64,000 nucleotides of DNA. It comes from Nocardia amamiensis NBRC 102102 (GTDB lineage: Bacteria; Actinomycetota; Actinomycetes; Mycobacteriales; Mycobacteriaceae). The translations under genes and the position numbers were made by a program. The stretch lies in the NCBI RefSeq assembly GCF_001612745.1, contig NZ_BDBA01000021.1, forward strand, positions 1 through 64,000. Direction: 5' to 3'. This document shows positions 9,517-16,305 of the stretch, piece by piece (positions within the stretch are counted from its first letter, which is position 1; each line of letters begins with the position of its first letter). The notes under the pieces are model-generated. The model searched no databases. It saw only the letters and a program-made list of their open reading frames with translations, and was not told the DNA's origin.

Positions 9517-10167
9517 CTAGACGGTCAATGCCGCGACAGCTTTGGCGTACATGGTGTTCTTGATCGCGCCCAGCGTGCCGGGGTCCTTCCCGCCCAGCGG
9601 GGCCAGCAGCGCCAGCGCGGTGTCGGTGACGGCACCTTCGGCGGCGGTGGCGTCGACGATGTCGGCGGCCGCGGCGTCGATGCCACCGAAGCGGCGCGCG
9701 GTCGTCATCGAGGCCACCGCGGCCTTCGGTGTGAGCTTGGCTTGGATGAGTGCGGCCATGCCGGGTGTGAAGGGGATGCGGATGTCGGCCTCGGGGAAAC
9801 AGAAATAGCCGCGGTCGGCGCGCATCACGCGGTAGTCGTGGGCGATGGCGAGCATGGCGCCCGCGCCGAACGCGTGGCCGGGCAGCGCCGCCGCGGTGGG
9901 CATCGGCAGAGTGAGGATCCGCGCGAACAGTGCCTGCACCTGCCCGACGTACCACTCGGCGCGATCGGCGTTCGCGCTGAGCCAGTCCAGGTCCAGCCCG
10001 TTGGAGTAGAACTTGCCGCCGGCGGTGGTGACCAGCCCGTCGGCGCCGTCGGCGAGCGCGGTGTCCAGGTGGGCGCCCACTTGTTCCAGAAACATGGGGG
10101 AGAAACGGTTTTCGTCGCCGCCCAGATCCAGGACGGCGATCTTGTCGTGGTAGTCGAGTGTAGGCAT
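9517..10167 (-). CDS. Enoyl-CoA hydratase/isomerase family protein, delta3,delta2-isomerase-like
   Basis: A 216-aa crotonase-fold protein, shorter than typical hydratases (about 260 aa). The GKFYSNGLDLDWL segment and the HAFGAGAMLAIAHDY oxyanion-hole region recall delta3,delta2-enoyl-CoA isomerases, including the plant ECI type (SNG.DL.W). FCFPEADIRIPFTPGM supplies a candidate acidic residue. I start at the ATG at 10167, which follows the TetR gene by 46 bp. The two are probably one transcript under the palindrome at 10821-10848. Isomerase rather than hydratase function is an inference from the motif. Confidence 0.82.
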   Translation of the reverse strand: MPTLDYHDKIAVLDLGGDENRFSPMFLEQVGAHLDTALADGADGLVTTAGGKFYSNGLDLDWLSANADRAEWYVGQVQALFARILTLPMPTAAALPGHAFGAGAMLAIAHDYRVMRADRGYFCFPEADIRIPFTPGMAALIQAKLTPKAAVASMTTARRFGGIDAAAADIVDATAAEGAVTDTALALLAPLGGKDPGTLGAIKNTMYAKAVAALTV

Positions 10168-10213
10168 GGTGTGTGCATCCTTGGGTGGGGGATAGGGGAC
10201 AGGAGAGGGATCG

Positions 10214-10813
10214 TCAGGGTGGCGGGCCGACCGCGAGGACAGCGCGCACGGCGCCGCGGAGGTATTCCCGCGCACGGGGATCGGCGAGCCGCTCGCGGCG
10301 CAGCAGCACCGCGGTGGGCAGGTCGACCAGGCACAGGGTGATCACGTCGACGGCGCGGCGGTCACCGCGCTGCCACAGGTGTTGCGACAGCCGGATCATC
10401 AGCTCGGCCAGCATCCGGTCGGTCGTGGCGAGTTCGGTGGCGACGGCCTCGGGCAGTTCGCCCAGCAACTCCTCACGCCGCACGGCGAGCAACAGCCGCG
10501 ACGAGTCCGGATGCCGCTCGGCGAACACCGCGGGCGCTTCGGCGGCCGCGACCACGGCCTCGACCCGGTCACTGCTGCCCAGTGCCGTGTCGACCAGCGC
10601 GGTTTGCAGGTCGAGGAAGCGGCGCGCGGCGCGCAACCAGGTGCGGCCGAGCAGTTCCGCGCGCGATCCGAAGGTGTGGTAGATCGCGCCGTTGGACATG
10701 CCGGTGGCGGCCGCGACCGCGCGCGTGGTGACCGCGGCGGGGCCGCAGCGAACGGCCAGTGATTCCGCGGCGTCCAGCACGGTGCCGGGGTCGTGCGTCC
10801 GGGGTCGGGGCAT
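10214..10813 (-). CDS. TetR family transcriptional regulator
   Basis: A 199-aa regulator with an N-terminal helix-turn-helix (VTTRAVAAATGMSNGAIYHTFGSRAELL) and an all-helical ligand-binding half. The ATG at 10813 is preferred: a -10-like TATAGT (minus strand, 10817-10822) lies so close that the mRNA is probably leaderless. A perfect 12-bp inverted repeat overlaps this promoter, which points to autoregulation and control of the downstream enoyl-CoA isomerase-like gene. Confidence 0.9.
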   Translation of the reverse strand: MPRPRTHDPGTVLDAAESLAVRCGPAAVTTRAVAAATGMSNGAIYHTFGSRAELLGRTWLRAARRFLDLQTALVDTALGSSDRVEAVVAAAEAPAVFAERHPDSSRLLLAVRREELLGELPEAVATELATTDRMLAELMIRLSQHLWQRGDRRAVDVITLCLVDLPTAVLLRRERLADPRAREYLRGAVRAVLAVGPPP

Positions 10814-10820
10814 GACGCCA

Positions 10821-10848
10821 CTATAACAGAGCATTCGCTCTGTTATAG
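10821..10848. promoter_or_regulatory. TetR operator, perfect 12-bp inverted repeat
   Basis: CTATAACAGAGC and GCTCTGTTATAG flank a 4-bp spacer (ATTC). The repeat sits seven bases upstream of the TetR start codon. Its outer TATAG arms can serve as -10 elements on both strands, so a bound repressor would block transcription. The next gene on the plus strand, another TetR, starts 180 bp away. Confidence 0.75.
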
Positions 10849-11029
10849 TCCGGTCGCCCCCGTGGGCCAGATGACCCAGCGGCGCTAGGTATTTCAGCTG
10901 GTAACAGGTACCAACGGGTATCTAGGGGTACGCCGCGGTACTTCGCCCGGCGCGGTCCGACCGACGCTACGATGGGGTACTGTTCGGTCCCTCACCCGCC
11001 CTGCCCGAACGAAGAGAACGGCGCCGCGA

Positions 11030-11578
11030 ATGTCACGTGTGGTCACCAAGGAGCAGTACTTCGACACCGGCTTGGAGGTGCTCGCCGAATTCGGCTTCAA
11101 GGGTCTGAACATCGGCGTGCTCTGCCGCCGCCTCGGCGTCACCAGCGGGTCGTTCTACCACCATTTCGGCAGCTGGCAGGGATTCGTCGACGCGTTACTC
11201 GACCACTGGGAGAACCGCCAGGTCCGCATCCTCGGGACGATGCCGTTCAACCAGGGCAACCCCGACGACGACATCCGCGCCATGTCCGACCTCGCCGCCG
11301 GACTGCACCACGCCGCCGAAGCCGCGATCCGCGCTTGGGCCGCCAACGACGAATCGGTCAACCTCGCCCTCAAACGCGTCGACGAATCCCGCAGGCGCAC
11401 CGTGCACAAAGCGATCAAAGGCGTCGTCGGTGACGAGGACACCACCGCCGTGGTCACCTCACTGGGCATGGCGATGCTCATCGGCTACCAGCAGATCGCC
11501 GCGGGCGGCGAGGACGTCTCACTGGACGAGCTGCTGGCCGAATACGCGCGCCTGATCTACACGCACGCCCGCGGCTGA
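11030..11578 (+). CDS. TetR family transcriptional regulator
   Basis: A 182-aa TetR-type protein. The DNA-binding domain runs over GLNIGVLCRRLGVTSGSFYHHFGSW (about residues 24-48), with the usual YHHF signature. The C-terminal part is helical and gives no clue to the ligand. The upstream DNA has several short GGTAC/GTACC-like words (10908-10943), including TACC-AACG-GGTA, that may form its operator. It converges with the antiporter gene. The target is not evident; its own promoter is the first guess. Confidence 0.88.
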   Translation: MSRVVTKEQYFDTGLEVLAEFGFKGLNIGVLCRRLGVTSGSFYHHFGSWQGFVDALLDHWENRQVRILGTMPFNQGNPDDDIRAMSDLAAGLHHAAEAAIRAWAANDESVNLALKRVDESRRRTVHKAIKGVVGDEDTTAVVTSLGMAMLIGYQQIAAGGEDVSLDELLAEYARLIYTHARG

Positions 11579-11588
11579 ACCCCGTGGA

Positions 11589-13445
11589 CTACCCGAGCAG
11601 TTCGTCGACATAACACCACCGCCACGCCTCACCCGGCTCCACGCTGCGCATCACCGGGTGCCCGCTGTCGGCGTAGTGCTTGGTCGCGTGGTTGCCCGGC
11701 GAGGAATCGCAGCAGGCGACCTGCCCGCATGACAGGCACATGCGCAGATGCACCCAGTTCATCCCTTCCGCGACACACTCGGCGCATTCGTCGGGACCGT
11801 CGTGCATACGCACCAGAGGCGCAGAACGCAAATGCGCGCAGGTGTCCTCGCTCGGCGGCGCCGCCAATGGTTCGACCCGCTCTTCCTCGGTCTCGTCGAA
11901 GCGGTCGATCATGGACTCCTCCAGGTCCAATCGGGCCAGCACGTACTGCAGGATCTCGTGATCCACCGTGCCCGAATCCCGCACCCGCAAGACAGTTTCG
12001 CGTTCGGCCCGCAACATCTCCAACCGCAACCGCCGGTACTCGGCGGTGGGCGTGACCAGTTCCGATTCCGCCCGCCCCAGCCGCTCCCAGGCGGCGTTGG
12101 TCTTCCACGTGACGCGACTGCGCAATGTCTCCACCACACCGGGCGGCGTATCGGGCGTGACTCGCGCCTCCAGTACGGCCAAACCCGCCGCAGTCGCCTG
12201 CTGCATCAGATTGGCTTTCTGCAACGCGTCTTCCGCGCGGCTGGGCCCACGCAACCGCAGCCACCGCACCAGCCACGGCAGCGACGTGCCTTGCAGCAGC
12301 AGCGTTCCCGCCACCACCACCAGCGCCAGCAACTTCAGCACCGGCAACTGCGGAGTGTCCTCCGGCAACAGCAACACCGCAGCCAGCGTCACCACGCCGC
12401 GCATGCCCGCCCACGACACCACCACCAAATGACTCGCAGGCACCGCGCCACCCATCCCGAGACTGCGTGACAGCAGCGACGAACCGAACACCCACACCGG
12501 CCGTGCCAGCACCGTCGCCGCCAGCACCGCCAGCGCCGCGAACACCAGGGTGCGATGATCGAGCCCGCTGCGCCACGCCCCCTCCAGGATCCCGCGCACC
12601 TGCAGCCCGATCAGGACGAACACCGCGCTCTCCAGAATGAACTGGATGGTCCGCCAATTGGTGCGCTCGGCGATCCGCGACGCCGCGCTCTGCCACACCG
12701 GCGCGTTGTGCCCGAGAATCATGCCGCAGGTGACCACCGCGATCACCCCCGAAGCATGAATGCCCTCGGCAGGCAGATACGCCACGAACGGCGCGAGAAA
12801 CGACAACGTCGTATCCAGCACCGGATCGGTGATGCGCCGCCGCAGCATCGCCAGCAGGTAGGCCACGACGATCCCGACCGCCGCGCCGCCACCGGCCGCG
12901 AGCGCGAAATCCGCACCCGCCGCCCAGATCGACACCATCCCCGCCATCGCCGCCAACGCGGTCCGCAACGCCACCAGCGCGGTGGCGTCGTTGAACAGCG
13001 ACTCGTCTTCCAGGATCGTGACGATCCGCCGCGGCATCCCGATCCGGCGCGCCACCGCCGTCGCGGCCACCGCGTCCGGCGGCGCCACCACCGCACCCAG
13101 CGCGACCGCGACCGCGAACGGCACCGGCAGCAGCCACCACACCACCACCGCCACGACGAACGTCGTGAACAACACCAGCCCCACCGACAGCAACGCGATC
13201 GTGCGCGCGTTGGCCCGGAAATCCACCAGCGACGTGCGAATCGCGGCGGTATACAGCAAAGGAGGCAGCAAACCGAGCAGAATGATCTCCGGCTCCAGGT
13301 GGATCTCCGGCACGAACGGCAGATAGGAGGCCGCCACCCCGGCCAGCGTCAGAACCAACGGCTCGGATATCCCGAACCGACGCGCCAGCGCCGCCAACGC
13401 GGCCGCCGACGCAACGAGAACAACCAAGCCGATCGCGACGTCCAC
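11589..13445 (-). CDS. CPA1-type Na+/H+ antiporter with C-terminal UBP-type zinc finger
   Basis: A 618-aa membrane protein. Residues 1 to about 415 form the cation:proton antiporter, with about 12 hydrophobic segments and the CPA1 motifs VVAPPDAVAAT and EDESLFNDATALV, the latter holding the ion-binding Asn-Asp pair. A charged cytoplasmic helical stretch follows. Residues 536-618 form a UBP-type zinc finger: C536, H538, C554, C557, C570, C573 and the downstream Cys and His residues match the zf-UBP pattern. The GTG at 13445 starts right at the first membrane helix; an ATG 51 bp upstream is possible. In eukaryotes this finger binds ubiquitin C-termini. Its role on a bacterial antiporter is unknown. 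Confidence 0.9.
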   Translation of the reverse strand: MDVAIGLVVLVASAAALAALARRFGISEPLVLTLAGVAASYLPFVPEIHLEPEIILLGLLPPLLYTAAIRTSLVDFRANARTIALLSVGLVLFTTFVVAVVVWWLLPVPFAVAVALGAVVAPPDAVAATAVARRIGMPRRIVTILEDESLFNDATALVALRTALAAMAGMVSIWAAGADFALAAGGGAAVGIVVAYLLAMLRRRITDPVLDTTLSFLAPFVAYLPAEGIHASGVIAVVTCGMILGHNAPVWQSAASRIAERTNWRTIQFILESAVFVLIGLQVRGILEGAWRSGLDHRTLVFAALAVLAATVLARPVWVFGSSLLSRSLGMGGAVPASHLVVVSWAGMRGVVTLAAVLLLPEDTPQLPVLKLLALVVVAGTLLLQGTSLPWLVRWLRLRGPSRAEDALQKANLMQQATAAGLAVLEARVTPDTPPGVVETLRSRVTWKTNAAWERLGRAESELVTPTAEYRRLRLEMLRAERETVLRVRDSGTVDHEILQYVLARLDLEESMIDRFDETEEERVEPLAAPPSEDTCAHLRSAPLVRMHDGPDECAECVAEGMNWVHLRMCLSCGQVACCDSSPGNHATKHYADSGHPVMRSVEPGEAWRWCYVDELLG

Positions 13446-13574
13446 GGTGGAATTCTCGCACCAGGGCCCGATCGGCAAACGGCCAGCGCGGTACATGACA
13501 TGTGCGCGACCGACCGAATTACTGTGCCAGGGCGCTCGCACGCGCCATGCTTGTCGGCGACGAGGAGGTAGGAC

Positions 13575-14477
13575 ATGGAGGAATTCGCAGCCTGGCGGGC
13601 GAACGGACGACGTCTCACACATCGCGGCCACCAGATCTTCTGGCGCGACGGCGGCGGCGGCACAGAGGGGACGCTGGTGTGCATCCACGGATTCCCCACC
13701 GCGTCCTGGGACTGGCACCGCATCTGGCCGAGCCTGTGCGAACGCTTCGCGCGGGTCATCGCCCCGGACATGATCGGCTTCGGATGGTCGGCGAAACCAC
13801 GCCACTACGACTACCGTATCGCCGACCAAGCCGACATCCACGAGAACCTGCTGCGCGACCAGGGCATCCAGCGATTCCACGTGCTCGCCCACGACTACGG
13901 CGACACCGTCGCCCAGGAACTGCTCGCCCGGCACGCCGAACGCCGCGCGGCCGGTGACGAGTCGCTGGTGCTGGAATCGGTGTGCCTGCTCAACGGCGGC
14001 CTGTTCCCGGAGACCCACCGCGCGCGGCTGGTCCAGCGGCTGCTGGCCAGTCCGCTGGGACCGCTGGTCGGGGTGCTGGGCAGTGAGCGCACCTTCCACC
14101 GCAGCCTGTCGGCGGTGTTCGGGCCCGACACCAAACCCACCGACGCCGAACTGCACCAGTTCTGGCTGCTGTGGTGCAGCAAGCACGGTAAACGCAACGG
14201 CCACAAGCTGATCCGCTACATGGCCGAACGCCGCAAGCACCGGCAGCGCTGGGTAGCGGCCCTGCAGCAGGCCCAGGTACCGATCCGGCTCGTCAACGGA
14301 CCGGCCGACCCGGTCTCCGGCGGCCACATGGTGCGCCGCTACCGCCAGCTGATCACCGACCCCGACGTGGTGGAACTGCCGGGCATCGGCCACTACCCCC
14401 AACTGGAAGCACCCGAGCAGACCCTCGCGGCCCTGCTGGAATTCCACGGAAACCGGGTGGACAAGCCCACCTCCTGA
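13575..14477 (+). CDS. Alpha/beta hydrolase, Asp-nucleophile (haloalkane dehalogenase/epoxide hydrolase) type
   Basis: A 300-aa alpha/beta-fold hydrolase. CIHGFPTASWDWHRIW is the oxyanion-hole region. The nucleophile elbow is LAHDYGD, with Asp (D107) instead of Ser, as in haloalkane dehalogenases and epoxide hydrolases. The catalytic His lies in GIGHYPQLEAPE near the C-terminus. The ATG has a good ribosome-binding site (GAGGAGG). A strong terminator hairpin follows at 14487-14520, so this is a single-gene unit. The substrate is unknown. Confidence 0.88.
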   Translation: MEEFAAWRANGRRLTHRGHQIFWRDGGGGTEGTLVCIHGFPTASWDWHRIWPSLCERFARVIAPDMIGFGWSAKPRHYDYRIADQADIHENLLRDQGIQRFHVLAHDYGDTVAQELLARHAERRAAGDESLVLESVCLLNGGLFPETHRARLVQRLLASPLGPLVGVLGSERTFHRSLSAVFGPDTKPTDAELHQFWLLWCSKHGKRNGHKLIRYMAERRKHRQRWVAALQQAQVPIRLVNGPADPVSGGHMVRRYRQLITDPDVVELPGIGHYPQLEAPEQTLAALLEFHGNRVDKPTS

Positions 14478-14486
14478 GCACGGGGG

Positions 14487-14520
14487 AAAGGTCGTCGCGG
14501 ACCGGGCCGCGACGACCTTT
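14487..14520 (+). terminator. Strong terminator hairpin, 14-bp perfect stem
   Basis: AAAGGTCGTCGCGG pairs perfectly with CCGCGACGACCTTT around a 6-base loop. It ends in TTT followed by AT, close to a rho-independent terminator. It ends the alpha/beta hydrolase transcript, and its last bases abut the TetR operator of the next gene. Confidence 0.75.
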
Positions 14521-14537
14521 ATGGCAGACGCCATAAT
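14519..14537 (+). promoter_or_regulatory. TetR operator over a leaderless promoter
   Basis: TTATGGC-AGAC-GCCATAA is a perfect 7-bp inverted repeat (14519-14536). The -10-like CATAAT (14532-14537) is embedded in it, and the ATG of the TetR gene begins seven bases later, so the mRNA is probably leaderless. The same 18-bp geometry recurs at 15225-15242, which suggests that this TetR controls both promoters. Confidence 0.75.
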
Positions 14538-14543
14538 GGCGGC

Positions 14544-15155
14544 ATGGCAGCGACACGCCGAGCCCGCAGCGACAGTTCCCCACGCCCCCGACTCGGGGAC
14601 GCGCGGCAGCGGATGATCGACGGCGCGATCGACTCACTGCGCGTGCACGGCGCCAGCGCCACCAGCGTGGACCGGGTCCTGACGGCCACCGGCGCGCCAC
14701 GCGGCTCGGTGTACCACCACTTTCCCGGCGGACGCACCGAGCTGATCACCGAGGCGGTCGGCACCGCGGGGGAGCTGATGTCGGCGTTCATCGAGCGCCT
14801 CACCCGCGACAACGACCCCGCCACCGCCCTGGACCGGTTCGCGGCGATGTGGCGGCGCACCCTGCTCGACAGCGACTTCCGCGCCGGCTGCCCCATCGTC
14901 GCCGTCGCCGTCGAAACCAACGACGACGCACCGCAGTTCGCCCGCCTCGCCGGAGAGGTCTTCCACCGCTGGCACCACGCGCTCACCGAGATGCTCCAGC
15001 GCAACGACGTGCCCCCCGACCGCGCGCGTCGCCTGGCCACCCTCACCGTCGCCGCGTTCGAGGGCGCTATCGCGCTGTGCCGCGTCCACCGCGACATCAC
15101 CCCCCTCGACGACGCGCTCCGCGAACTGCGCGACCTGGTATCCACCATCCGCTGA
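14544..15155 (+). CDS. TetR family transcriptional regulator
   Basis: A 203-aa regulator. The helix-turn-helix is in TSVDRVLTATGAPRGSVYHHF, and the ligand domain contains CPIVAVAVETNDDAP, typical of the TetR_C_11/LmrA-YxaF-like group. An inverted repeat over its own promoter recurs in front of the next operon (enoyl-CoA hydratase plus molybdopterin oxidoreductase), so it most likely represses itself and that operon. The inducer may be a substrate of the operon. Confidence 0.9.
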   Translation: MAATRRARSDSSPRPRLGDARQRMIDGAIDSLRVHGASATSVDRVLTATGAPRGSVYHHFPGGRTELITEAVGTAGELMSAFIERLTRDNDPATALDRFAAMWRRTLLDSDFRAGCPIVAVAVETNDDAPQFARLAGEVFHRWHHALTEMLQRNDVPPDRARRLATLTVAAFEGAIALCRVHRDITPLDDALRELRDLVSTIR

Positions 15156-15212
15156 CCGGCGCGCACCGCGAGGTCTCTCACCCGCGATCCCACGACCCAC
15201 GCCGCCCGCCTC

Positions 15213-15243
15213 TTGACACACCCATTATGGTGTATGCCATAGT
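15213..15243 (+). promoter_or_regulatory. Promoter and TetR operator of the enoyl-CoA hydratase/molybdoenzyme operon
   Basis: A consensus -35 TTGACA (15213-15218) is followed after 19 bp by a -10-like CATAGT (15238-15243). Between and over them lies TTATGGT-GTAT-GCCATAG (15225-15242), the same spacing and nearly the same sequence as the operator in front of the upstream TetR gene. Repressor bound here would cover the -10. Confidence 0.7.
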
Positions 15244-15333
15244 CGGTAGCGGGCCGAACCACCCCTCGAATCACCTTCGCCCGGGCACACTCTCGCGTTC
15301 CGACCGCTGACGCGCGCACCGAAGGAGCCGCCG

Positions 15334-16305
15334 ATGTCCGCCGCCGACCTGCACCTGGAGACCATCGAACTCGCACAAGACGGGCGCGTACTCACCGCGC
15401 GAATCGTGGCGCCACCGTGGAACTTCGTCACCCCGGCGGTCGTCCGCGATCTCGACACCCTCACCGCCGCGGTCGACACCGACGACAGCGTCGGCGCGGT
15501 CGTGCTCACCGGCGGGCTCCCTGGCCGCTTCCTCACCCACGCCGACCCCGCCGCCCTCACCGGCATGATCGAGCTGCCGCACCCGTTCATCCCCGCCCGC
15601 GCCGCGGCACCGTTCCTGCGCGCCGGCGCAGCAGCGCTGCGCCTGCCCGGCGCGGCGGCACTGGTCGAACGCCGCGGCGGAGGACTCGGCGCGGGACTGG
15701 TCTGGGGCTACCGCTGGAAACGCACCACCTTACGGATGAACCGCTCCGGCGTCGCCTACCTCGCCGCCATCAACGGACCCGCGCTCGGCGGCGGCCACGA
15801 GATCGCCCTGGCCTGCGACCTGCGCTACGCCGCCGACGCCGACCACATCCGCCTCGGCCAGATCGAGACACTGGCCAACCTCATCCCCGGCGGCGGAGCG
15901 ACCCAACGCCTGACCCGCCTGCTCGGCGCCGCCAAAGCCATCGAGATCACCCTCGAAGGCGCACCCCTCACCGCGCAGCAAGCCCTGCAACTGGGGCTGC
16001 TCCACCGCGTGGTCGCCGCCGGTGAACTCCTCGCCGAAACCCAGGCGACCGCGGCCCGTCTGGCCGCCCGCAACCCCGTCGTCGTCGCCGAACTCAAACG
16101 CGCCGTCTACTTCGGCACCGACAAGTCCCTGTCCCGCGGACTGGACACCGAACAAGCCGGATTCGTCTCCGTCGGCACCACCACCGCGGCCGCCCGCACC
16201 ACCAAAGCCTTCTTCGAGGACCTCGACCGCCTCGCCGACACCCCATTCCTCGCCGACCCGAAACCATGGCTGGACGGCACCCGCGTAGACCAGGTGAGCA
16301 AATGA
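15334..16305 (+). CDS. Enoyl-CoA hydratase/isomerase family protein
   Basis: A 323-aa crotonase-superfamily protein, longer than usual because of an Ala-rich insert at about residues 85-130. The second oxyanion-hole segment AAINGPALGGGHEIALACDLR is canonical, and LGQIETLANLIPGGGATQRL matches the catalytic Glu region. A ribosome-binding site (GAAGGAG) precedes the ATG. It overlaps the molybdopterin oxidoreductase start by 4 bp (ATGA), so the two proteins are translationally coupled and probably act on the same compound. Confidence 0.88.
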   Translation: MSAADLHLETIELAQDGRVLTARIVAPPWNFVTPAVVRDLDTLTAAVDTDDSVGAVVLTGGLPGRFLTHADPAALTGMIELPHPFIPARAAAPFLRAGAAALRLPGAAALVERRGGGLGAGLVWGYRWKRTTLRMNRSGVAYLAAINGPALGGGHEIALACDLRYAADADHIRLGQIETLANLIPGGGATQRLTRLLGAAKAIEITLEGAPLTAQQALQLGLLHRVVAAGELLAETQATAARLAARNPVVVAELKRAVYFGTDKSLSRGLDTEQAGFVSVGTTTAAARTTKAFFEDLDRLADTPFLADPKPWLDGTRVDQVSK

